A model generated the notes under the pieces. The model was not told the origin of the DNA, did no database searches, and saw only the letters and a list, made by a program, of their open reading frames with translations. From NCBI RefSeq assembly GCF_000260795.1, contig NZ_AJGU01000001.1, positions 62,001-126,000 on the forward strand: DNA of 64,000 nucleotides, in the 5' to 3' direction. Position 1 is the first letter of the stretch; every line of letters starts with the position of its first letter. A program made the translations under genes and the position numbers. Positions 51,877 through 61,235 of the stretch are shown here, in pieces. Source of the stretch: Treponema sp. JC4. Lineage in GTDB: Bacteria > Spirochaetota > Spirochaetia > Treponematales > Treponemataceae.

Positions 51877-53973
51877 TTATTTCTTACCTGCTTCTTTTTC
51901 AGCCTTGTGTTTAGCGATAAGTTCATCAGCTACAGCGTTAGGAACTTTACCGTATTTTTCGAATTCCATTGTGAATTCACCCTTACCCTGAGTTGAAGAA
52001 CGGAGGATAGTAGAGAATCCGAACATTTCTGAAAGTGGAACTTCAGCGTTTACAACAGATGTGTTGTTTTCATCAGTTGTATCAACGATTACACCACGGC
52101 GCTGGTTGATAAGACCGAACAAGTTACCCTGGAATTCAGAAGGTGCAGACATCTGTACTTTCATGATTGGTTCAAGAATAACTGGTTTTGCCTTGAGGTA
52201 ACCTTCACGGAAAGCACCAATAGCAGCAATCTGGAATGCGTTATCGTTAGAGTCTACAGGGTGTGACTGACCATCATTGATTGTCATCTTAACACCTACG
52301 ATAGGAGCTCCAATCAAAGAACCTTCCTTCATAGCTTTCTGGAAACCTTTATCACAAGAAGGGATGAATTCGTTAGGAATTGCACCACCCTTAATTGCGT
52401 CTACGAATTCGTAGTCTTTCTCTGAGATTGGTTCCATGAATCCGGCAACACGACCGTACTGACCAGAACCACCAGACTGTTTCTTATGTGTATAGTTGAA
52501 GTCACCAGTTGTAGTGATAGATTCGCGGTATGCTACCTGTGGAGCACCTGTTTCTACTTCACAGTTGTATTCGCGCTTCATACGCTCAACGTATACTTCA
52601 AGGTGAAGCTCACCCATACCCTTAATGATTGTTTCGTTAGATTCAGGGTCTGTGTATACACGGAATGTTGGGTCTTCTTTTGTAAAGCGGTTAAGAGCTT
52701 TAGACATCTGCATTTCAGCCTGTTTGTCCTTTGGTTTTATAGACAAAGAAATTACAGGTTCTGGAACGAACATAGAAGCCATAGAGTAGTTAACACCACC
52801 GTTTACGAAAGTATCACCAGAAGCACAGTCAACACCGAACAATGCAACGATATCACCTGCACAACCTTCGTTAATATCTTCCATCTGAGCAGAGTTCATA
52901 CGAACAAGACGTCCAACCTTGAACTTCTTCTTTGTACGAGTATTGAAGAGTTCCTCACCCTTCTTAATTTTACCCTGGTAAACACGAGTATATGTAAGCT
53001 GACCATACTGACCATCATCAAGTTTGAAACCAAGTGCAACACAAGGTTTGTTATCAACTGATTCAAGTTCAACTTCAGCTTCGTTGTTGTCAAGGTCAAG
53101 AGCAACGTTGCGAACTTCGTTTGGAGCTGGCAAGTAGCGGAGAACTGCGTCCAACAATGGCTGGATACCTTTGTTTACGTGAGCAGAACCACAGAATACA
53201 CCTACAAACTGTTCTGCCAAAGTACCCTTACGGATAGCAGCGATGATTTTGTCTTCTGCAACGCCTTCGTATCCATTTTCCATGATTTCTTCCATCAAAG
53301 AATCATCGAACATAGAAGCAGCATCCAAAAGCTCTTCACGATATTTGTCTGCATCTGCTTTCATAGCAGCTGGGATTTCTGCGATGCGGAGGTCTTCACC
53401 GTTAGGACCATCAAAGTAGATAGCCTTCATTCCAACGAGGTCAACAACACCTTCAAGTTTGTCTTCCAAACCGATTGGAAGTTCCATCATGTGAGCGTTA
53501 AGACCGAGTTTTTCGCGAACCTGATTACATACGCGGATTGGGTTAGCACCCTGACGGTCACACTTGTTTACAAATGCAACACGAGGTACATGATAACGTT
53601 TAAGCTGACGGTCAACTGTGATAGACTGTGACTGAACACCAGCAACGGCACACAAAATCATGATAGCGCCGTCAAGAACGCGAAGTGAGCGTTCAACTTC
53701 TACAGTAAAGTCTACGTGACCCGGTGTGTCGATAAGGTTGATTGTGTAGTCTTTCCACTGAACCTGAGTAGCAGCTGACTGGATTGTAATACCGCGTTCG
53801 CGTTCCAGTTCCATGTTATCCATTACAGCACCGACACCGTCTTTACCACGAACTTCGTGAATTGCATGAATCTTGTTACAGTAGAACAAGATACGTTCTG
53901 AAGTTGTTGTCTTTCCTGAGTCAATGTGGGCACTGATACCGATATTTCTTACTTTTGAAATATCCCAAGCCAT
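51877..53973 (-). CDS. fusA: elongation factor G, spdEFG1 type
   Basis: 698 residues with all five EF-G domains. G1 is [14 protein letters not shown], then [22 protein letters not shown] and NKCDRQGAN. The sequences [21 protein letters not shown] and GITIQSAA match the spirochaete/planctomycete EF-G1 and mitochondrial EF-G1, not the ordinary bacterial EF-G with HIDAGKT. That subtype performs translocation, while its paralogue spdEFG2 acts in ribosome recycling. GAGG lies before the ATG and a strong terminator follows the stop. It stands outside a str operon (no rpsL, rpsG or tuf nearby). Confidence 0.93.
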   Translation of the reverse strand: MAWDISKVRNIGISAHIDSGKTTTSERILFYCNKIHAIHEVRGKDGVGAVMDNMELERERGITIQSAATQVQWKDYTINLIDTPGHVDFTVEVERSLRVLDGAIMILCAVAGVQSQSITVDRQLKRYHVPRVAFVNKCDRQGANPIRVCNQVREKLGLNAHMMELPIGLEDKLEGVVDLVGMKAIYFDGPNGEDLRIAEIPAAMKADADKYREELLDAASMFDDSLMEEIMENGYEGVAEDKIIAAIRKGTLAEQFVGVFCGSAHVNKGIQPLLDAVLRYLPAPNEVRNVALDLDNNEAEVELESVDNKPCVALGFKLDDGQYGQLTYTRVYQGKIKKGEELFNTRTKKKFKVGRLVRMNSAQMEDINEGCAGDIVALFGVDCASGDTFVNGGVNYSMASMFVPEPVISLSIKPKDKQAEMQMSKALNRFTKEDPTFRVYTDPESNETIIKGMGELHLEVYVERMKREYNCEVETGAPQVAYRESITTTGDFNYTHKKQSGGSGQYGRVAGFMEPISEKDYEFVDAIKGGAIPNEFIPSCDKGFQKAMKEGSLIGAPIVGVKMTINDGQSHPVDSNDNAFQIAAIGAFREGYLKAKPVILEPIMKVQMSAPSEFQGNLFGLINQRRGVIVDTTDENNTSVVNAEVPLSEMFGFSTILRSSTQGKGEFTMEFEKYGKVPNAVADELIAKHKAEKEAGKK

Positions 53974-54072
53974 ATTGTTACCTCTTTAAAAAAAAATTCC
54001 TAAGTTTTAAAATACTGTCCTACAATAATATAGAAATTCCTTTTCTGTTTCAATATGCAAAAACTGATTTTT

Positions 54073-54146
54073 TGAGGCGAGTCCCGTCACCCACTCGCAT
54101 TTCGGAGCTTGCTACGCGCGGTGCGTCGCACTTCCTTCGGAACTCC
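54073..54146. repeat. G/C-rich palindromic spacer upstream of fusA
   Basis: The stretch contains short complementary words (GGCGAGT and ACTCGC; GCGCGGTGCG and CGCAC) and, on the minus strand, GGAAGTGCGACGCA, which resembles the AAGTGCG-x-GCGCA core of the repeats at 20033 and 28877. It lies between an outer-membrane protein gene and fusA on the same strand. Membership in that family is uncertain. Confidence 0.4.
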
Positions 54147-55508
54147 TCAATTCTCCCGCCTGCCATTATCTTCAATTTTTAAACTTATTCTTCCCATAAG
54201 ACAAAGCCATTTCAGCCTCCAGGTTGCCGTAAGCGAGCTAGTATTTGTCTGCTTTGTGCTGACTCCGTCCTTTTGCGTAAAAGTAAAACTTGTATTTACG
54301 CTGATTTTCGGATTTTTACAGAAGGCTGCCGAAAGCCCGAGTTTTTCACTGCTTGTAAGGTTCTGATAGTGATTTTCAGGACTCAAAGTCAGGCTTGCAC
54401 TTATTCCCGGACTGATTTTCTTAAAATACCAGCTGTTTGAAAAGAGAAAACTGGCAGAATCAAAGTCTGTTTTAGGCTGCCTCTGCTGTGTATCTATGGT
54501 AAAGTTTGCAAGTGCCGAAAGTCCAAAGGAATATAGGGGAGACTGAAGTTTTGCCCCTGCCGCTGCCTTAAACTTATGCTCATTATCTGACTGTAAAAGA
54601 TTTGCGGCTGTATAGGTGCTTAAACCGGTCTTTAGAAATACTGGTCTCTTTTTCCCAACCGCATATTTAGTCTGAATTCCAAGTTTAGTCTGCAGCTGGG
54701 GTTTCAGACTTGTTTCATTTGACGTGATAAGCCCCTGGTTTTCATTGTAAAAAAACGAAAGGTTTAGAGTGTAGCGGCCCGCGGTAATTTTATTTTCACT
54801 TTTATAAGTTGAAAATACTTTTCCAAAAGGGCTTTCATAAGTGGCAGCTGAAAAGAGACTTTCAAAATGAGGAAGTGAAAGGTAAAGCTGTGGCAATAGG
54901 CAAAAATGTTTCCCCTGGTGATAGTAAAAGTCGGAAGTTGTAAACCAGGAGTTAAAAGTATTTTCTTCATAGGAAAAATAACCTGCAGTTGCGGCGGCCG
55001 AAATAACGAGATTTTTCCAAAGCCTTACAGATTGCATGGCAGAAAATACCGGAAACTCTTTTTCCGGGCAAAAGAAGCAATTCACTTTTGACTGAGAAAA
55101 TACTTTCTTTCTATTAATATAGCCTAATTCTGCAAAGAAACTTTCTGTCTTATTATAGGTTGAAATTCCAGGAAGTCCCGCAGTAATTGTAGACACTTCT
55201 GTTCTTGCAAGCGAAAAAGGTGATAGGGTAGAAGATAAAGTGGGATTATTGAGTTTTGAAAGACCTCCGCCAGGTGTAAGCTTTCCCGCTTTGAAGAGAC
55301 AGGGAAAGCTCTTCCACTTCTTTGGGGTAAAAAGGGCTGCACCCCAGTTTATTTCTTTCTTTTCAAAATCTTGCGAAGAGCGAACTTCTGCAAAGGTCAG
55401 TAAAAGTTTTTCCTGTACTGCTGCAGAAAATTCCTGAGTCGCCAGATTTTCCATTTTTAATAAGCCTGCGAAAATTAAAATCACTCTGTAAAATACTTTT
55501 CTTTTCAT
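54147..55508 (-). CDS. exported beta-rich protein, probable outer-membrane barrel, unknown function
   Basis: 453 residues, not recognised. The start MKRKVFYRVILIFAGLL is a weak signal peptide. The body has many alternating, aromatic-rich strands of about 10 residues (ITAGRYTLNLSFFYN; KYAVGKKRPVFLKTGLSTY; FGLSALANFTIDTQ), separated by Ser/Asn/Gly turns, as in outer-membrane barrels. No conserved catalytic motif is seen. It stands between argR (divergent) and fusA. Confidence 0.6.
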   Translation of the reverse strand: MKRKVFYRVILIFAGLLKMENLATQEFSAAVQEKLLLTFAEVRSSQDFEKKEINWGAALFTPKKWKSFPCLFKAGKLTPGGGLSKLNNPTLSSTLSPFSLARTEVSTITAGLPGISTYNKTESFFAELGYINRKKVFSQSKVNCFFCPEKEFPVFSAMQSVRLWKNLVISAAATAGYFSYEENTFNSWFTTSDFYYHQGKHFCLLPQLYLSLPHFESLFSAATYESPFGKVFSTYKSENKITAGRYTLNLSFFYNENQGLITSNETSLKPQLQTKLGIQTKYAVGKKRPVFLKTGLSTYTAANLLQSDNEHKFKAAAGAKLQSPLYSFGLSALANFTIDTQQRQPKTDFDSASFLFSNSWYFKKISPGISASLTLSPENHYQNLTSSEKLGLSAAFCKNPKISVNTSFTFTQKDGVSTKQTNTSSLTATWRLKWLCLMGRISLKIEDNGRREN

Positions 55509-55587
55509 ATATATAATATGACCTCGTTTATATGCGTTTTGACAAAAATTACGAAAAAAAAAGTAACTTTTTTATGAATTGCATAAA

Positions 55588-55624
55588 ATACATAAATATT
55601 GTATATTTTTTGTATATTTATACA
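55588..55624 (+). promoter_or_regulatory. two AT-rich dyads upstream of argR, candidate ARG boxes
   Basis: ATACATAAATATTGTAT (55588-55604) and TGTATATTTATACA (55611-55624) are dyads of the size and spacing of paired ARG boxes. They lie 15-50 nt before the argR ATG at 55640. ArgR commonly represses its own gene through two adjacent boxes, so autoregulation is plausible. Match to the consensus is partial. Confidence 0.5.
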
Positions 55625-55639
55625 TTTTTGAGGGCAAAT

Positions 55640-56110
55640 ATGAAAGAACGACAGTCTCGTCTTAAACTGATTAAAACTCTTATTAAATCAAACAGTATTG
55701 AAAGTCAGGATGTACTATTGTCGCTTCTTCAGAAAGAGGGTTTTGATGTAACTCAGGCAACCCTCAGCCGTGATCTAAAACTCTTAAAGGTAGGAAAGGT
55801 TCCTGACGGGAAGTCTGGCTATATGTATGCCCTGCCGGATGATGATGAAAATAACGAAAGCCAGTCAATTTATATCCAGGATTTTCTGCGCGGTTATGTA
55901 AGCATTGATTTCAGCGGAAATATTGTTGTAATCAAGACTTTTTCCGGCCATGCAAATACTGTCTGCAATGCTGTTGATAACCTCAATCTTGATGATATTA
56001 TTGGAACTGTTGCTGGCGATAACTGTATGTTTGCCTGCCTTCGCGAAGGGGTAACCGGTGAACTCTTTATGGAGCATCTGCGCAAAATCATTCCGGACCT
56101 GGAAGACTAA
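55640..56110 (+). CDS. argR: arginine repressor
   Basis: 156 residues from the ATG at 55640 (MKERQSRLKLI); the frame opens 36 codons earlier, but that part is AT-rich leader containing the putative operators. The N-terminal winged helix has TQATLSRDLKLLKVGKV, the family's recognition helix. The C-terminal hexamerisation and arginine-binding domain has GHANTVCNAVDNL and IIGTVAGDNCMFACLRE, with the Asp residues that contact arginine. It regulates arginine metabolism. It lies 67 nt upstream of the threonine synthase-like gene. Confidence 0.92.
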   Translation: MKERQSRLKLIKTLIKSNSIESQDVLLSLLQKEGFDVTQATLSRDLKLLKVGKVPDGKSGYMYALPDDDENNESQSIYIQDFLRGYVSIDFSGNIVVIKTFSGHANTVCNAVDNLNLDDIIGTVAGDNCMFACLREGVTGELFMEHLRKIIPDLED

Positions 56111-56177
56111 ATTTTTAAATTATAAAACTATTATAAAAGTAGATTTTCGCTAATTTCTGCTGTATGATTGAATTTAT

Positions 56178-57494
56178 ATGAACTTTACAAGCACCAGAAA
56201 CGAAAATCTTTGCGTAAAATTTTCACAGGCTGTAAGAGACTGTATTCCTGAAGACGGCGGAGTTTTTATTCCGACAGACATTGAAGACCTTCGCCGTTGG
56301 ATTTATTACATCAATAAAAAGACAACTTTTACTTCACTTGCCGGAACCTTGACTTCGGCCTTTATCGGAGATGAATTCAGCCCTATTATCTGTAACAAAA
56401 TTGCAATGGATGCTTTTCCATTTTCTCCTGTTTTAAAACAGCTGGATGACCGGCTTTTTTTAATGGAGCTTTATAACGGTTATACAGGCTATCACCGTGA
56501 TTACGGAGTTTCATATCTTTGTTCATATCTTGAAACAACTTCAGAATTAAACGGCGGAAATGCCCTCTTCCTTGATTTTACTCACGGAAACCTGGGTGCT
56601 GTTCTTGCAAATACTTTACGCGGGAAAAAGCACGTTAAGGCAATTCTTGTTTATCAGAAGGGAACTGTCCGCGGACTTGAAGAAAGCGATTTGTTCTGGA
56701 ACGGTGGGAATATTTATCCTGTAGAAATGGAAGGCAGTGAAGAAGAGATTAAGGCTGAAATTGCTAAGGTTTTTGCCGACAGGCTTTATGTTCACGAAAA
56801 TACTCTTACTGTTGCAAATACAACCAATGTCTGCCGTCTTTTAGGTCAGGTTTTCTTTTATCCCTACAGTTTTGCAAAAATCAAAGAGCGTATTTATGGT
56901 GACTTGTATTATGCCATGGATGCGGGAAACTACGGAACTCTTACTGCAGGTCTTATGAGCTGGAAATTTGCTCTTCCTGTAAACGGTTTTGTTATTCCTT
57001 CTACTAATGCACTTTCGCGGGACGGTATGGGAAATCCTGTGATTCTTGATTCTTTTGTTGATGTAGATAAACGCGGCGCTGTAAATCCTATTGCGCCTGC
57101 AAATCTTGAACGTCTTGAGCATTTCTTTGGTAAGAACGGAGTTATGCTTAAAAACTTTGTTTACCCGGTTGAAGTTTCAGAATTTATGGCAGAGTCTGCC
57201 GCAAAAGAACTGTATATAAAGTATGGTGTTTACTGTGATGAACAGGCGGCCAGAGCTTATGCTGCTGCAAAAGAAACTGCTTCTGATATTCTTGATGAAG
57301 ACGGTGCTGTAGTTCTCTTTTCTTACAGCCATCCGTCAATTCATAGTGATTTCTGCCGCCATGCAATCGGTGAATCTCCGGACATCCCTTCCATTATCAG
57401 TTTCTCTCTGGAACATGTAGATTTGAACCGACCTTTTGCAAAGGGCGCCGAAGATTTGCGTAAAATTGTTGCAGAAGTGAATAAGGGGTTTTAA
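56178..57494 (+). CDS. threonine synthase-like protein lacking the PLP-binding lysine
   Basis: 438 residues. The N-terminal part follows threonine synthase of the long type (SFSQAV-like start, SAFIGDEFSPIIC), and the phosphate loop GNYGTLTAGL with STNAL matches SGNFGDLTAGL with ATN. However, the motif holding the PLP lysine, normally AFKD, reads YHRDYG: Arg107 replaces the Schiff-base lysine. The SGDTG substrate loop reads THGNLG. It therefore cannot work by the known mechanism, and may be a regulator or a binding protein. Alternatively, an Arg-bearing subgroup has gained another role. A TATGAT box 9 nt before the ATG suggests a short leader. Confidence 0.75.
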   Translation: MNFTSTRNENLCVKFSQAVRDCIPEDGGVFIPTDIEDLRRWIYYINKKTTFTSLAGTLTSAFIGDEFSPIICNKIAMDAFPFSPVLKQLDDRLFLMELYNGYTGYHRDYGVSYLCSYLETTSELNGGNALFLDFTHGNLGAVLANTLRGKKHVKAILVYQKGTVRGLEESDLFWNGGNIYPVEMEGSEEEIKAEIAKVFADRLYVHENTLTVANTTNVCRLLGQVFFYPYSFAKIKERIYGDLYYAMDAGNYGTLTAGLMSWKFALPVNGFVIPSTNALSRDGMGNPVILDSFVDVDKRGAVNPIAPANLERLEHFFGKNGVMLKNFVYPVEVSEFMAESAAKELYIKYGVYCDEQAARAYAAAKETASDILDEDGAVVLFSYSHPSIHSDFCRHAIGESPDIPSIISFSLEHVDLNRPFAKGAEDLRKIVAEVNKGF

Positions 57495-57506
57495 TCCCCC
57501 TTATCC

Positions 57507-60500
57507 TTACTTCTTTTTACTTGTAGTTGACTTCTTTACAGCTGTTTTCTTCTCTGGTTCAGCTTTTTTTGAAGTTCCTGCTTTCTTTGCAGGGGCTTTT
57601 ACAGCCTTTTCTGTCTTCTTTGCTGTGTCGCTCTTTCGGCGGGCAGCGGTTTTTGGCATGAACTGCTTAAGAAGAAGTTCACACTTATAAGCTGCCTTGA
57701 GTTTTGCAGTCTGCAAGGTCTTGTAGAGGGCAAGTATTGCAGGAACCTGGGCTGCTTTTGCATCAAGAAGCATTAAAAGCACAATCTGATTCAGGCTTGC
57801 TTCAATTACTTCTTTATTAAACCATCTGATATTATCAAAGGTATTTGCACCACTTAATCCGCCTGCATTATTGCTGTTTACAAGAAGTTCTACAATGTTG
57901 AGTGCAAGTTTCTTGCTATCTTTTTCAAGGCCTGTAGTTGAAGAAACTGAAGCCAGAATGAAAAGCTTGATGAAGGTGTATCTGTCTTCTTTTTCAACAA
58001 TCTGCTCAGCCTTAAGGAACTGACTGAGTTTGCGTCCGAATGCCCAGTTTGCAGCAAGACCGGTCTCTGCAAAATCAGCGGTCAAAGCCCAGCTCAAAAG
58101 GGCAAGTTCGATATTCGGAGCTGCAGTTTCCATGATTTTTGCAAAACTTACAGCCTCTTTGCATTTTGCAAGGCTTGCTGTTACATCTTTTGGCAACTTA
58201 ACTGCCTTTTCATTATGAACTTTTGCAAGAACTTTTACGCGGCTTTCAAAAAGGGCAAGCTGCTTTTCGGCAGTAAGAGTTTTTGTATCGCCGGCAAACT
58301 TTTTAGCTTCTGTAAAGAAGGCAATGGCGCTTTCTTCTGCATCTGCAAAAATAGCCTTAAGTTCTTTATCAGAAACAGTTGCAGGTTTTTCAGCAGTTTT
58401 TTTAGCTTTTGCCTTTGTTTTAGCAGCTTTTGTTTCTGCTTCTGCACTTTCTGTCTGAGCTTCCGGCTTTTTGTATTCAAGTCCGAATGCTTTTGCAAGA
58501 GGTTTGAGTGATTTTTCTGCAAAAACGTTGAGGGCGGCATACAAATCTTTATAGATGATTTCCTGCCAGGCAATTTCGATGTCTTCGCAGCCTTTTCCGT
58601 TCAGAGTTTCACAGAGAATCTTGTAGCGGTGGTCTGCAAAATCACTTACCTGATGAACGTCCAGCAGAACCTGGTATTCAAAGCCGTTGAGGGCAACGTA
58701 CATACCTTTTTCGCAGATTTCGCTTGATTTTCTGATGTACCAGAGGTTACTTCTGTGCTCGCGGAATATCACGTATTTATCATCTTCTGCGGTAAGGTTC
58801 AGGCCTTCAGAAATTGAGCGGCTTCTCATCTGGATTCCGTCTGCTGTTTTTACTGCATAAGGATCTGACTGTTTAATCCAGCCTGAAGCGCGGTCGTATT
58901 TGTTATTGTAGAATACAACTGCATATTCGTTTCCACATGAGTTTGAATAGGCAAATACGTTTTCGTTTACGTGACCGTTATCCCACAAATCATAGAAAAG
59001 GAAGTTTTCTACGTTTGCAAAGATGTGGCGTTTGTGCATAAGAGGGAAAATTTCTCTCCAGTGACGGTCAACCAGCCACTGGTTAGGCTTTTCATCCTTG
59101 TAAGCCTTTGTATATTCCATTCCGTATTTTTCTGTGTAGCCTTCAATCTGACCGTGACCGAACATCGGGAGGCCAGGCATTGTTACCATGAGGGTACAGA
59201 CACCAAAGTATTTGTCGCCGTCACCAAACTGTGCAATGGCAGTTTCCTCATCCGGGTTATTCATAAAGTTTACATAGCGCTTAAGAATCTGAGGATCAAA
59301 GGTGATTGTATTTTTTACGGTGTCGCGGTATTTCTGATTTTCCTCTTTTTTCAGCATGTTCATAAAGGCTGAGTTATAAACGCGGTGCATACCAAGAGTG
59401 CGGACAAAGAATCCTTCCATCATCCAGAAAGCTTCTGCAAGAAGAAGGGTATCAGGCACTTCCTGAGCTACGCGGTCAACAACTTCACGCCAGAATTCGT
59501 TTGGAATTGCGTCGTTGAACTGCTGGGTGCTGAGTCCTGTTTCGCTTCGGGTTGCAATGTCTCCTCCGTGTCCCGGCTCCGGGTACCAGAGGCGGCGGAT
59601 TGATTTTTTAGCCAGAACCATTGCCGCATCAAAGCGGATAATAGGGAAGTTTCGTGCAACGTGAAGAATCTGCTGGATAACTTCCTCACGGGTCTGAGGA
59701 TTAAGATAATCCAGCTGGGCTGTATCGTTCCAAGGAAGACCTGTTCCGTCGTTTCCGTGGTAAATATAGCGTACATCGCCGGTCTGATTATCTACTCGCT
59801 TAAAGACAACGGCACAGTCGTTCTTTGAATAATAGTGGTCTTCAAGATAAACGCTTGTGCGAGGGTCGTGAGAAAGATTTTCTCCATTGAAGGTGTAAGT
59901 TGGGAATGGACAGTCGCGGCGCTGAACAAAGAGATCAGGCTTATTCATAACCCAGTCGCCGTCCATACCTGTGTGGTTTGGAACCATGTCCGAAGCAAGA
60001 CGGATTCCTCTCTGCCAGAGACGCTGACGCAAATTAGCCAGTGCATCCCAGCCGCCGATATTTCCTGCAATATTGTAATCAAAAAGTGAGTAAGCCGAAG
60101 CTGCAGCCTCAGGGTTTCCGCAAAGCTGTTTAATTCGTTTAGAAGCGTTACTGCGTTCCCAAAGACCGATCAGCCAGAGGCCTGTAAATCCTTCATCACG
60201 GAGGCGGTCAAGTTCTGCATCAGGAATCTGGTCCAGACGTGTAATTGGGTAGCCGTACTGTTTTGTAAGCTGGTCCAGCCATACAAGAACGGTTTTTGCC
60301 ATCAAGATTACTTTCGGCATCCAGTCGCGGTCAGGACTAAAGCGTTCATATTCTTTTGTAAGCTCTTCAAAGCTGTAAGGCTGCATATCCGGCAAATCAC
60401 CGCCGCCAAAGCCCTGCCAGGCTGCCTTTTCTTCCTCAGAAATAAGGTCAATTCCGGCAAGAAGTCGTTTGAGCCATTCGCCAAGAAGTGTAGCCCAGTG

Positions 60501-61205
60501 CTTTCTGATGTATTCGAGCTGGCCGCGCAGACTGTTAGGACTGTAAACAACCGGCTCTCTCAGCATGGAAATCAAATCGTGATTGAATGGACCGAATTTA
60601 GGTTTTGATTTTGCATAAGCCTGAATTACAGCCCAGGATTTATTGTAAAGTGGATTTTTCTGAAGTTCTAAATCATTAAAAAGAATGGCAAAAGGTTTGA
60701 AAGCAGGGTTTTCGTTGGCAAGGTGAAGAAGAATCATTTCTTCAAGCGTCTGTTCCCGGTTAGAACGTTCAAGTCCTGTTCCCGAATCTAGGCAGTTTCT
60801 TGAAAGGTATTCTTTAGCCGAAGTTTTTTCCTGATAAACTTCTACCGGCGGGAACTCCTTCATAAAATCAAGAAGAAGGCTGTCTACTTTTTGAGCCGTA
60901 AACTGCTTATCAAGGGCTGCAAGCATTTCCTTCATCATTGAACCAAGTACGTCGCGGCGGTAAAGCATGCAGACATAATGGAAAATCTCATCCAGAAGAC
61001 CCATGGCGTTCAACTGGCCGGCAGAAATCTGTTTATTTTCCTGATTACGGCTTTTAAAAACGTCATTTATCAGCATGGCAAACTTACGCACGTTTGCCAT
61101 ATTTTTTATTACTACGTTTCCGGAAGAAGAAAAGAGTGACAGGTCAAAATTACACAAATCACGGATTTTTCTACCTACGTGAAACTCATTGTACGAAATG
61201 TTCAT
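57507..61205 (-). CDS. large alpha-amylase-family (GH13) protein with lysine-rich C-terminal tail
   Basis: 1232 residues, much longer than typical GH13 enzymes. Residues about 1-330 are a helical region without a known match. The catalytic barrel (about 330-800) has DMVPNHTG (region I), IIRFDAAMVL (region II, nucleophile Asp near 524), LLLAEAFW (region III, acid Glu near 589) and NNPDEET (region IV, Asp near 647). A helical C-terminal region follows, with an Ala/Lys linker near 950. The last 45 residues are almost wholly Lys, Ala, Thr and Ser (TEKAVKAPAKKAGTSKKAEP and on), like a histone H1 tail. It acts on alpha-glucans, probably with MalQ encoded 30 nt upstream. The tail may bind glycogen, nucleic acid or the membrane. 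Confidence 0.85.
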   Translation of the reverse strand: MNISYNEFHVGRKIRDLCNFDLSLFSSSGNVVIKNMANVRKFAMLINDVFKSRNQENKQISAGQLNAMGLLDEIFHYVCMLYRRDVLGSMMKEMLAALDKQFTAQKVDSLLLDFMKEFPPVEVYQEKTSAKEYLSRNCLDSGTGLERSNREQTLEEMILLHLANENPAFKPFAILFNDLELQKNPLYNKSWAVIQAYAKSKPKFGPFNHDLISMLREPVVYSPNSLRGQLEYIRKHWATLLGEWLKRLLAGIDLISEEEKAAWQGFGGGDLPDMQPYSFEELTKEYERFSPDRDWMPKVILMAKTVLVWLDQLTKQYGYPITRLDQIPDAELDRLRDEGFTGLWLIGLWERSNASKRIKQLCGNPEAAASAYSLFDYNIAGNIGGWDALANLRQRLWQRGIRLASDMVPNHTGMDGDWVMNKPDLFVQRRDCPFPTYTFNGENLSHDPRTSVYLEDHYYSKNDCAVVFKRVDNQTGDVRYIYHGNDGTGLPWNDTAQLDYLNPQTREEVIQQILHVARNFPIIRFDAAMVLAKKSIRRLWYPEPGHGGDIATRSETGLSTQQFNDAIPNEFWREVVDRVAQEVPDTLLLAEAFWMMEGFFVRTLGMHRVYNSAFMNMLKKEENQKYRDTVKNTITFDPQILKRYVNFMNNPDEETAIAQFGDGDKYFGVCTLMVTMPGLPMFGHGQIEGYTEKYGMEYTKAYKDEKPNQWLVDRHWREIFPLMHKRHIFANVENFLFYDLWDNGHVNENVFAYSNSCGNEYAVVFYNNKYDRASGWIKQSDPYAVKTADGIQMRSRSISEGLNLTAEDDKYVIFREHRSNLWYIRKSSEICEKGMYVALNGFEYQVLLDVHQVSDFADHRYKILCETLNGKGCEDIEIAWQEIIYKDLYAALNVFAEKSLKPLAKAFGLEYKKPEAQTESAEAETKAAKTKAKAKKTAEKPATVSDKELKAIFADAEESAIAFFTEAKKFAGDTKTLTAEKQLALFESRVKVLAKVHNEKAVKLPKDVTASLAKCKEAVSFAKIMETAAPNIELALLSWALTADFAETGLAANWAFGRKLSQFLKAEQIVEKEDRYTFIKLFILASVSSTTGLEKDSKKLALNIVELLVNSNNAGGLSGANTFDNIRWFNKEVIEASLNQIVLLMLLDAKAAQVPAILALYKTLQTAKLKAAYKCELLLKQFMPKTAARRKSDTAKKTEKAVKAPAKKAGTSKKAEPEKKTAVKKSTTSKKK

Positions 61206-61235
61206 GTTGTTTTTTTCCTTCCTAACTTTATTAAT

